Assembly (NCBI GenBank): GCA_003486665.1
Contig: DNGF01000242.1
Coordinates: 1-12,234, forward strand
Direction: 5' to 3'
Source: Oscillospiraceae bacterium
GTDB taxonomy: Bacteria; Bacillota; Clostridia; Oscillospirales; Acutalibacteraceae
DNA length: 12,234 nt
The notes below the pieces were generated by a model. That model was not told the DNA's origin. It saw nothing but the letters and a program-made list of their open reading frames with translations, and searched no databases. Position numbers and translations under genes: made by a program. Positions 1 to 4,825 of this stretch are shown piece after piece. Numbering within the stretch: position 1 is the stretch's first letter; each line of letters begins with the position of its first letter.

Positions 1-14
1 CCCGGGTCATCCAT
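1..14 (-). CDS. 5' fragment of an unidentified gene running off the left edge
   Basis: Only the first codons are inside the window, reading M-D-D-P on the minus strand. The start is supported by an AAAGGAG ribosome binding site at 31-25, ten bases before the ATG (14-12), and by a good minus-strand promoter at 51-79. The gene is divergent from rarA and shares a short intergenic region with it. Nothing can be said about function. Confidence 0.5.
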
Positions 15-50
15 TGTGGACAAACTCCTTTCATGTAAAAAATTTTAGTT

Positions 51-79
51 ATTATATCACATAATACATAATTAGTCAA
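51..79 (-). promoter_or_regulatory. Sigma-A-type promoter for the left-edge gene
   Basis: On the minus strand a TTGACT -35 box (79-74) is followed after exactly 17 bases by TATAAT (56-51). It would give a leader of about 30 nt before the ATG at 14. Predicted from consensus only. Confidence 0.65.
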
Positions 80-85
80 TAACAT

Positions 86-129
86 CATTTTATCCTTGTC
101 AAACCGTCATTTTATCCTTGTCAAACCGT
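86..129 (+). repeat. Exact 22-bp tandem duplication in the rarA promoter region
   Basis: Positions 86-107 and 108-129 are identical 22-bp units, head to tail, with no mismatch. Each contains TTGTCA followed by AACCGT. The second copy supplies the -35 box of the rarA promoter. The first copy has no -10 box at the right distance, so it is either a relic of a recent slippage or a duplicated regulator site. Confidence 0.9.
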
Positions 130-146
130 CTGTTTTATTATATAAT
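118..146 (+). promoter_or_regulatory. Promoter of rarA
   Basis: TTGTCA (118-123), a 17-base spacer, then TATAAT (141-146). Transcription would start near 153, giving a leader of about 18 nt before the ATG at 171. A GGGAGG ribosome binding site at 158-163 sets that start codon. The longer in-frame start at 96 (TTG) lies upstream of the promoter and is not credible. Confidence 0.7.
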
Positions 147-170
147 TGTATGCAATCGGGAGGCGATAAA

Positions 171-1442
171 ATGTCTATACCTTTAGCTCAACAGCTCAGA
201 CCGCAAACCATTGATGAGGTTGTCGGTCAGCGCCATCTTATCGGCGAGAACAAGCCGCTGAGAAATATAATCGAATCGGGCGAGCTGCCGAATATGATTT
301 TTTACGGTCCGTCGGGAGTCGGCAAAACAACCGTTGCTTCAATCATCGCAAAGGCAACGGACAGGAAGCTCTGCAAGCTCAACGGAACGACCGCAGGAAC
401 AGCGGATATCAAGGCGATTGTCGCTCAGCTCGACACATTTGAAGCGCCGAACGGTATCTTGCTTTACCTCGACGAGATTCAGTATTTCAACAAAAAGCAG
501 CAGCAAACGCTGCTTGAATATATCGAGGTCGGTTCGATTACTCTTATTGCCTCAACAACGGAAAATCCGTATTTTTACGTTTACAATGCCATTCTCAGCC
601 GCTCGACGGTCTTTGAATTCAAGGCGGTTGCGCCTGCGGAAATCGTTCCTGCCGTTGAGCGCGGTTTTAAATTTCTTGAAGAAAAGCGCGGAATGAAATT
701 TGAGCTTGACCCCGATGCGATAAAGCATATTTCCTCCGCTTGCGGCGGTGATGTGCGAAAGGCGATAAACTCGGTTGAGCTTTGTGCGCTTTCAACCAAA
801 CCGAATGTAGACGGAATAATTCATATCACGGCGGAAACCGCACGCTCGCTGACTCAGCGCAGTGCAATGAAATATGATCGTGACGGTGACGAACACTACG
901 ATATTGTTTCCGCTTATCAGAAATCCATGCGAGGCTCCGACCCCAACGCGGCATTGCATTACCTCGGAAGACTGCTTGACGCAGGGGACTTGCCCTCGGC
1001 GTGCCGCAGGCTTATGGTTTGTGCCTGCGAGGACGTCGGACTTGCTTATCCGATGATAATTCCGATTGTTAAATCAGCCGTTGATGCGGCGCTCATGCTC
1101 GGTTTGCCGGAGGCAAGAATTCCGCTTGCCGATGCGGTTGTGCTTGTCTGCACTTCTCCGAAATCCAATTCGGCATATCTCGGAATCGACGCGGCAATGA
1201 GCGATATTCAAAATGGCAAGAGCGGACCCATTCCACGTCAGCTTCAGAACAAGCACTATGACGGTGAGGACAACCCGAATAAGGGTCAGTTTTATCTTTA
1301 TCCGCATATGTACGAGAATCATTGGATTCCTCAGCAGTATCTGCCCGATGCGATAAAGAACGCCAAGTATTACGAATTCGGCGACAACAAGATGGAGCAG
1401 GCGGCAAAGGCTTACTGGGATAAGGTCAAGGGTAAAAAATAA
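171..1442 (+). CDS. rarA: Replication-associated recombination ATPase RarA (MgsA/WRNIP1 family)
   Basis: AAA+ ATPase of the clamp-loader clade, 423 residues. The family acts at stalled replication forks together with SSB and recombination proteins in the cytoplasm. The Walker A motif GPSGVGKT lies at residues 46-53, Walker B LLYLDE at 97-102, a sensor-1 segment ASTTEN at 127-132, and the arginine-containing sensor-2 signature GGDVRKAINS follows. The C-terminal half has the RarA tetramerisation region, including RRLMVCACEDVGLAYP and SNSAYLGIDAA. Length fits the family. The start at 171 is chosen because it has a GGGAGG ribosome binding site and lies just downstream of a consensus promoter. It is monocistronic, divergent from the left-edge gene and convergent with thiT, with which it shares a terminator. 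The stop codon sits inside a 15-bp tandem duplication. Confidence 0.95.
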   Translation: MSIPLAQQLRPQTIDEVVGQRHLIGENKPLRNIIESGELPNMIFYGPSGVGKTTVASIIAKATDRKLCKLNGTTAGTADIKAIVAQLDTFEAPNGILLYLDEIQYFNKKQQQTLLEYIEVGSITLIASTTENPYFYVYNAILSRSTVFEFKAVAPAEIVPAVERGFKFLEEKRGMKFELDPDAIKHISSACGGDVRKAINSVELCALSTKPNVDGIIHITAETARSLTQRSAMKYDRDGDEHYDIVSAYQKSMRGSDPNAALHYLGRLLDAGDLPSACRRLMVCACEDVGLAYPMIIPIVKSAVDAALMLGLPEARIPLADAVVLVCTSPKSNSAYLGIDAAMSDIQNGKSGPIPRQLQNKHYDGEDNPNKGQFYLYPHMYENHWIPQQYLPDAIKNAKYYEFGDNKMEQAAKAYWDKVKGKK

Positions 1443-1463
1443 TTGCATAAAAAATAATTGCAT
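1434..1463. repeat. Exact 15-bp tandem duplication across the rarA stop codon
   Basis: Positions 1434-1448 and 1449-1463 are identical (AAAAAATAATTGCAT). The rarA TAA stop (1440-1442) lies in the first copy, so the duplication leaves the protein end unchanged. It looks like recent replication slippage. Confidence 0.9.
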
Positions 1464-1465
1464 AA

Positions 1466-1500
1466 AGAAACACGGACGGAAAGAACCGCCCGTGTTATTT
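1466..1500. terminator. Bidirectional terminator between rarA and thiT
   Basis: Hairpin with arms ACACGGACGG (1470-1479) and CCGCCCGTGT (1486-1495) and a six-base loop. Read on the minus strand the one imperfect position becomes a G-U pair, and the stem is followed by TTTCTTT, so it is best as the thiT terminator. On the plus strand it has one A-C mismatch and ends in TTATTTTTTG, still plausible for rarA. Confidence 0.8.
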
Positions 1501-1512
1501 TTTGTGCTGAAA

Positions 1513-2166
1513 TTATTTGATTCCCGCTGCCTTGCGAATCGGCTTAACGCTGATAAGAATAACAACCATTACGATTGAAAGGATTGTTTCGGGAAGGCTG
1601 AACGTTGCGTTATAGAACAAAGAGTAAATTATACCGAGAACATTTCCGCTGTAGGTTGAAAGAATCTTAGAACCGATAGATTTTACGCTGTCCTGTCCGA
1701 AGAACCATTCGGCATATCCGCGGAAAAGAATGTAACCGGAAAGAACGTGGGAAACATACTTGAGCACACAAGCGAGAAGTGCGCCGAGAGCAAAGGAAGC
1801 CTGCGGATTCTTGATCGATTTTTTAAATGTTCCGCCAAGACCAAGCACGGCATAAGCTACAAGGTAGTCAAGAAGAGCGCAAAGAACTACCTGCCACCAC
1901 ATAAAGCCTGTATCCGCTGTTGCGCCTGAAATTCCGAAAATCATCTGAAGAATTCCGTGAACAAGACCTGCGCTGAGACCCCATTTTGCACCGTAAGCGT
2001 AGCCGACAAAGATAATCGGCACGAAGCTGAAGAGGGTTACGGAGCCGCCGTACGGAAGCTCGGAAAACTTGATGAATGACAGCACCGTTGCGAGTGCGAC
2101 CATGATTGCGCTGACCGTCAATTTCAAGGTCAGCTCGCTTGATTTGTCCATTGTTTTGCTTTTCAT
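1513..2166 (-). CDS. thiT: Thiamine-specific ECF transporter S component ThiT
   Basis: Integral membrane substrate-binding subunit, 217 residues, that captures thiamine for an energy-coupling factor transporter. The shared EcfA/A'/T module is not in this window. The sequence has about six hydrophobic segments. C-terminal signatures of ThiT are visible: SHVLSGYILF and YSLFYNATFSLPE, which correspond to family regions holding the thiamine-contacting His, Tyr and Asn residues. An AAAGGAG site (2183-2177) lies ten bases before the ATG. The upstream TPP riboswitch independently supports thiamine as the substrate. It is transcribed alone and ends in the terminator shared with rarA. YuaJ is an older family name. 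Confidence 0.93.
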   Translation of the reverse strand: MKSKTMDKSSELTLKLTVSAIMVALATVLSFIKFSELPYGGSVTLFSFVPIIFVGYAYGAKWGLSAGLVHGILQMIFGISGATADTGFMWWQVVLCALLDYLVAYAVLGLGGTFKKSIKNPQASFALGALLACVLKYVSHVLSGYILFRGYAEWFFGQDSVKSIGSKILSTYSGNVLGIIYSLFYNATFSLPETILSIVMVVILISVKPIRKAAGIK

Positions 2167-2200
2167 AATAATAAAACTCCTTTCACAGCATTACCTGATC

Positions 2201-2233
2201 AAAGAAAATCGCCCGGCGGATTGACCACCGAGC
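2201..2233 (-). terminator. Expression-platform terminator of the TPP riboswitch
   Basis: On the minus strand GCUCGGUGG (2233-2225) pairs over its full nine bases with CCGCCGGGC (2219-2211), using two U-G pairs, across a five-base loop. It is followed by GATTTTCTTT. It lies between the aptamer and the thiT ribosome binding site, so it would stop transcription when TPP is bound. Confidence 0.85.
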
Positions 2234-2246
2234 GTAGATTTTACTT

Positions 2247-2325
2247 CAATAGCTTCCTACGTCGGTATTATCCGAATCAGGTTAAGGGTATGATCTCAGC
2301 CGATTTCTCAGCACCCCTGCTGTTG
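2247..2325 (-). promoter_or_regulatory. TPP (THI-box) riboswitch aptamer controlling thiT
   Basis: Read on the minus strand it contains the conserved blocks GGGGTGCTGAGA, CTGAGATCATACCC, ACCTGAT and CGGATAATACCG, then ACGTAGG, in the standard order of the TPP aptamer. Helix P1 forms between CAACAGC (2325-2319) and GCTATTG (2253-2247). A nine-base antiterminator can form: CCGACGUAG at the aptamer 3' end (2265-2257) pairs with CUACG-C-UCGG (2237-2228) with one bulged C, and the latter overlaps the 5' arm of the terminator. TPP binding should hold the first segment in the aptamer and so switch thiT off. Confidence 0.97.
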
Positions 2326-2330
2326 TGAAT

Positions 2331-2359
2331 ATATTACATCAATTATATCGGTTTGTCAA
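2331..2359 (-). promoter_or_regulatory. Promoter of the thiT riboswitch leader
   Basis: TTGACA (2359-2354), a 17-base spacer, then TAATAT (2336-2331) on the minus strand. The predicted start near 2324 coincides with the 5' strand of aptamer helix P1, which supports it. No terminator for trpB2 is visible in the short gap, so trpB2 transcripts may also run into the riboswitch. Confidence 0.65.
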
Positions 2360-2377
2360 GGTTTGCAAGCAAGAAAA

Positions 2378-3754
2378 TCAGTCCATTTTCGGCAGACCTG
2401 CAAAGCCCTTTTCGAGGTCGGCGTCGGTCGGAATGTAATCTGACATTGTGCCGTCGTTGAAGGCTTCGTATGCGTACATATCGAAATAGCCTGTGCCGGT
2501 CAGACCAAAGAGAATTGTCTTTTCCTCGCCTGTTTCCTTGCACTTGAGGGCCTCGTCAATGGCAACTCTGATTGCGTGGCTGCTTTCGGGAGCGGGGAGG
2601 ATTCCCTCGACTCTTGCAAACTGCTCTGCCGCTTCAAATACCTTGGTCTGCTCAACGCTTCTTGCCTCCATGAGTCCGTCATGGTAAAGCTGGCTGAGAA
2701 TCGAACTCATGCCGTGGTAGCGAAGTCCGCCCGCGTGGTTTGCCGACGGAATGAAGCCGCTGCCGAGAGTATACATCTTTGCGAGAGGACAAACCATGCC
2801 CGTGTCGCAGAAGTCATAAGCAAATTTACCTCTTGTGAAGCTCGGACAGCTTGCCGGCTCAACTGCTATAAACTGATAATCGGCTTCTCCTCTGAGCTTT
2901 TCGCCCATGAACGGAGAGATAAGTCCGCCGAGGTTTGAACCGCCGCCTGCACAGCCGATGATGATATCGGGCTTTATGCCGTACTTGTCCATTGCGATCT
3001 TGGATTCAAGACCGATAACCGACTGATGAAGAAGAACCTGATTGAGAACGCTGCCGAGAACGTAGCGGTAGCCCTCGTGAGTTGTTGCAACCTCAACAGC
3101 TTCGCTGATGGCGCAGCCGAGGCTTCCCGTTGTACCGGGATGCTCTGCAAGAATTTTCTTGCCGACTTCTGTTTCGGTACTCGGACTGGGAGTGACCGAT
3201 GCGCCGTAGGTTCTCATAACCTCGCGGCGGAACGGCTTCTGTTCGTAGGAGCATTTAACCATATAAACCTTACAGTCAAGTCCGAGATATGCACAAGCCA
3301 TGCTGAGTGCAGTACCCCACTGACCTGCGCCTGTTTCTGTCGTAACGCCTTTGAGTCCCTGCTTCTTTGCATAATATGCCTGGGCAATAGCGCTGTTGAG
3401 CTTGTGGCTTCCGCTGGTGTTGTTGCCCTCAAATTTGTAGTAGATCTTAGCCGGAGTGCCGAGCTTTTTCTCAAGGCAATAGGCTCTTACGAGAGGAGAA
3501 GGACGGTACATTTTGTAGAAGTCGAGAATCTCATCGGGAATGTCGAAATAAGCCGTGTCATTGTCAAGCTCCTGCTTGATAAGCTCATCGCAGAATACGG
3601 GACGGAGATCCTCAAAGCCCATCGGCTGATGTGTGCCGGGATTGAGAAGCGGTGCAGGCTTGTTCTTCATGTCTGCACGGACGTTGTACCACTGCTTCGG
3701 CATTTCCTTTTCATCGAGGTAGATTTTGTACGGAATTTTTTCTGAGTTGCTCAT
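2378..3754 (-). CDS. trpB2: TrpB2-type tryptophan synthase beta chain
   Basis: PLP enzyme of the TrpB2 class, 458 residues, longer than the usual TrpB1 (about 400) because of an N-terminal extension. It is expected to make tryptophan from indole and serine. The PLP lysine is K118 in SGSHKLNSA, the catalytic Glu lies in TTETGAGQWG (E140), and the phosphate-binding loop is CAGGGSN at 268-274. It is not beside trpA or other trp genes. TrpB2 proteins do not usually pair with TrpA, so indole salvage or stand-alone synthesis is the likely role. A GGAG site precedes the ATG. The T-box leader upstream, with a UGG specifier, indicates induction when tRNA-Trp is uncharged. Confidence 0.93.
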   Translation of the reverse strand: MSNSEKIPYKIYLDEKEMPKQWYNVRADMKNKPAPLLNPGTHQPMGFEDLRPVFCDELIKQELDNDTAYFDIPDEILDFYKMYRPSPLVRAYCLEKKLGTPAKIYYKFEGNNTSGSHKLNSAIAQAYYAKKQGLKGVTTETGAGQWGTALSMACAYLGLDCKVYMVKCSYEQKPFRREVMRTYGASVTPSPSTETEVGKKILAEHPGTTGSLGCAISEAVEVATTHEGYRYVLGSVLNQVLLHQSVIGLESKIAMDKYGIKPDIIIGCAGGGSNLGGLISPFMGEKLRGEADYQFIAVEPASCPSFTRGKFAYDFCDTGMVCPLAKMYTLGSGFIPSANHAGGLRYHGMSSILSQLYHDGLMEARSVEQTKVFEAAEQFARVEGILPAPESSHAIRVAIDEALKCKETGEEKTILFGLTGTGYFDMYAYEAFNDGTMSDYIPTDADLEKGFAGLPKMD

Positions 3755-3802
3755 AACTTTCTCTCCTTTTCAAAAATATTTTTGTCTGAGCCTTGCCGGG
3801 GC

Positions 3803-3848
3803 AAAAAAACAAAAAACTCCTGTCCCGACAACATTGCCGGGACAGGAG
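3803..3848 (-). terminator. Terminator of the T-box leader
   Basis: On the minus strand CTCCTGTCCCG (3848-3838) pairs with CGGGACAGGAG (3827-3817) and is followed by TTTTTTGTTTTTTT. The 5' arm is also the 3' half of the competing antiterminator helix. Confidence 0.92.
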
Positions 3849-4071
3849 ATATACTCCTGCGGTGCCACCCTGCTTGACACATTTAAGTGTCCACTTAGCT
3901 CGTACCCCATTATACGACGGCATTTATTAACGGAGCGCCCTCTCCGACTCGCATACTTTTAATTCTGCTCGCCCTCGGAAGTCCATTCAACTCGGCTTTT
4001 CACACTGTATCGCACCAAACTACAGCTCTCTGAAGTGTCCGTCTGAGTTTACTTACTCTTCCTCATCGGTT
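3803..4071 (-). promoter_or_regulatory. Tryptophan T-box leader of trpB2
   Basis: The minus strand carries the T-box core GGGTGGCACCGC (around 3870-3859) in an antiterminator (AGGAG/CUCCU and GGG/CCC helices) that competes with the terminator at 3817-3848. Stem I has the AGAGAGC motif and a distal GGUGCGA loop closed by CUGUA/UACAG. On the 3' side of the specifier loop the sequence GAAUGGAC places UGG (3985-3983), the Trp codon, before a purine, as in known T-boxes. The UGGC in the antiterminator bulge would pair with a GCCA tRNA end, matching the G discriminator base of bacterial tRNA-Trp. Uncharged tRNA-Trp should therefore turn trpB2 on. Confidence 0.95.
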
Positions 4072-4077
4072 TACTGC

Positions 4078-4106
4078 ATTGTAGTACAAAAAAATCAGTT
4101 TGTCAA
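4078..4106 (-). promoter_or_regulatory. Promoter of the trpB2 T-box leader
   Basis: TTGACA (4106-4101), a 17-base spacer, then TACAAT (4083-4078) on the minus strand. The start near 4071 gives a leader of about 317 nt, usual for a T-box transcript. Confidence 0.8.
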
Positions 4107-4156
4107 TGGTTTTTGGATATTTTATTTTAAATTAATTTTAACAGTCGAAAAAATAC

Positions 4157-4185
4157 TGGATTTTTTGTAAAGGTGATGATATAAT
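4157..4185 (+). promoter_or_regulatory. Promoter of structured RNA copy 1
   Basis: Extended -10 element TGATATAAT ending at 4185, with a weak -35 TGGATT 17 bases upstream. Block ATACTGGATTTTTT, here at 4153-4166, is conserved in copy 2 at the same distance. The start seven bases after the -10 box falls exactly on the first base of helix P1 (4192). Confidence 0.65.
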
Positions 4186-4191
4186 GTTTTT

Positions 4192-4346
4192 GCGACACAA
4201 AAGTGAATAATTCTTATGATAAGCGCAGGTCTGCAATTTGATAAAAATGCAGGCTCATATTTCTTGTGCTTATCGGGGAATTATACTTTGTGTCGCAGCA
4301 AAAGAGCCATGCGTTTTTAGTGCGTGGCTTCGGCTGCGCACTTTTT
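4192..4346 (+). ncRNA. Candidate structured RNA, copy 1 (unrecognised family)
   Basis: Predicted 155-nt transcript, not matched to any RNA class I can name. P1 pairs GCGACACAAA (4192-4201) with UUUGUGUCGC (4287-4296). Inside it AUAAUUC/GAAUUAU forms a 7-bp helix, P2 pairs 4218-4228 with 4264-4274 (11 bp), and P3 is capped around CUGCA/UGCAG (to 4252). Conserved GGCUC (4252-4256) can pair with GAGCC (4304-4308), giving a pseudoknot. The 3' end is an intrinsic terminator. A second, diverged copy follows at 4411. It could be a riboswitch-like leader, an independent small RNA, or a 6S-like hairpin RNA, though no clear 6S bubble is visible. Confidence 0.7.
4320..4346 (+). terminator. Terminator of structured RNA copy 1
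   Basis: GUGCGUGGC, a UUCG tetraloop and GCUGCGCAC form a 9-bp stem (4320-4341) with G-U pairs, followed by TTTTT. An alternative hairpin, AGCCAUGCG (4305-4313) with UGCGUGGCU (4321-4329), would remove its 5' arm. Confidence 0.88.
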
Positions 4347-4375
4347 GTTTTATAGGGAAAATCTATAATTAATAC

Positions 4376-4404
4376 TGGATTTTTTACATATAAGATGATA
4401 TAAT
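4376..4404 (+). promoter_or_regulatory. Promoter of structured RNA copy 2 (and probably the XRE gene)
   Basis: TGATATAAT extended -10 ending at 4404, with TGGATT 17 bases upstream and the conserved ACTGGATTTTTT block. Start is predicted at 4411, again the first base of P1. No other promoter fits in the 20 bases between the copy 2 terminator and the XRE start. Confidence 0.65.
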
Positions 4405-4410
4405 AATTGC

Positions 4411-4560
4411 GCGACATAAAGTTAATAGTGGTTTAGCACTACAGTTTGTGTTTTGTAAAAAACACAGGCTCAATTTTCTTGTAGTGTTAAACAGAAAAAC
4501 TTTGTGTCGCAGCAAAAGAGCCATGTGTTTTTTGTGCGTGGCTTCGGTCGCGCACTTTTT
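4411..4560 (+). ncRNA. Candidate structured RNA, copy 2, leader of the XRE gene
   Basis: Predicted 150 nt, same architecture as copy 1. P1 pairs GCGACAUAAAGUU (4411-4423) with AACUUUGUGUCGC (4498-4510), with a U-G replacing C-G. P2 pairs 4431-4444 with 4479-4492 over 14 bp; its sequence differs at most positions from copy 1 while pairing is kept. P3 is UGUGUUUU/AAAACACA. The joining segment GGCUCA...UUUCUUGU and the tail AGCAAAAGAGCCAUG are nearly unchanged. The RNA ends in a terminator directly before the XRE ribosome binding site, so it can act as an attenuating leader. Confidence 0.72.
4534..4560 (+). terminator. Terminator of structured RNA copy 2
   Basis: GUGCGUGGC-UUCG-GUCGCGCAC stem-loop (4534-4555) followed by TTTTT. 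The 3' arm differs from copy 1 (GUCG instead of GCUG) but still pairs. A competing hairpin AGCCAUGUG/UGCGUGGCU overlaps its 5' arm. Confidence 0.88.
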
Positions 4561-4580
4561 ATTTATGGGGGGAAATGTAA

Positions 4581-4775
4581 ATGGACTTTTCAGAAAGGCT
4601 GCGAAATGCACGGCATTCAAAAAATCTCACTCAGCAGCAGCTTGCTGATGCGCTGAATGTTGACCGCACGGCAATTGCACATTACGAAAGAGGAACAGCA
4701 AGACCGCATTTTGACAATATACACAAGCTTTGTGAGCTGCTTGATCTTACATACGAGGATATTTTCGACGAATAA
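4581..4775 (+). CDS. Small XRE-family HTH transcriptional regulator
   Basis: Cytoplasmic DNA-binding protein of 64 residues that is essentially only the helix-turn-helix domain (Cro/C1 type): RLRNARHSKNLTQQQLADAL, then the recognition helix region VDRTAIAHYERG, and an LCELLDLTYEDIF tail typical of the family. A GGGGGG ribosome binding site (4567-4572) precedes the ATG by eight bases. Because copy 2 of the structured RNA ends at 4560, the gene can only be read by transcripts that pass its terminator. It is convergent with the ceramidase-like gene. Its target is unknown; autoregulation of the repeated promoters upstream is one possibility. Confidence 0.9.
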   Translation: MDFSERLRNARHSKNLTQQQLADALNVDRTAIAHYERGTARPHFDNIHKLCELLDLTYEDIFDE

Positions 4776-4778
4776 AAT

Positions 4779-4819
4779 AAAGCCATAAATTACGGATCAC
4801 TCTGTAATTTATGGCTTTT
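4779..4819. terminator. Bidirectional terminator between the XRE and ceramidase-like genes
   Basis: A 15-bp perfect stem: AAAGCCATAAATTAC (4779-4793) with GTAATTTATGGCTTT (4804-4818) across a ten-base loop. It is followed by T-rich sequence on both strands (GGTTTTTT on plus, ATTTTATT on minus). Confidence 0.92.
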
Positions 4820-4825
4820 GGTTTT

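Noticed and set aside
96..170. N-terminal extension of RarA from the TTG at 96
   Set aside because: It would be read through the tandem repeat and the promoter itself; the ATG at 171 has the ribosome binding site and matches the family N-terminus.
1074..1565. Minus-strand frame of 163 codons over the rarA end and the terminator
   Set aside because: It runs through the rarA/thiT terminator and the end of thiT and has no supporting motif or ribosome binding site.
3026..3745. Plus-strand open frame of 239 codons opposite trpB2
   Set aside because: It mirrors the codons of a clear TrpB2 gene and has no recognisable domain or start signal.
4150..4560. The two repeats as MITEs or an insertion sequence remnant
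   Set aside because: There are no terminal inverted repeats with target duplications and no transposase. Divergence is concentrated in helices that keep pairing, and each copy has a promoter and terminator, which fits RNA genes better.
4192..4560. Repeats as a type III (ToxIN-like) antitoxin or a CRISPR array
   Set aside because: There are only two long units, each with its own terminator. The downstream gene is an XRE regulator rather than a ToxN-type nuclease, and no short direct repeats with spacers occur.
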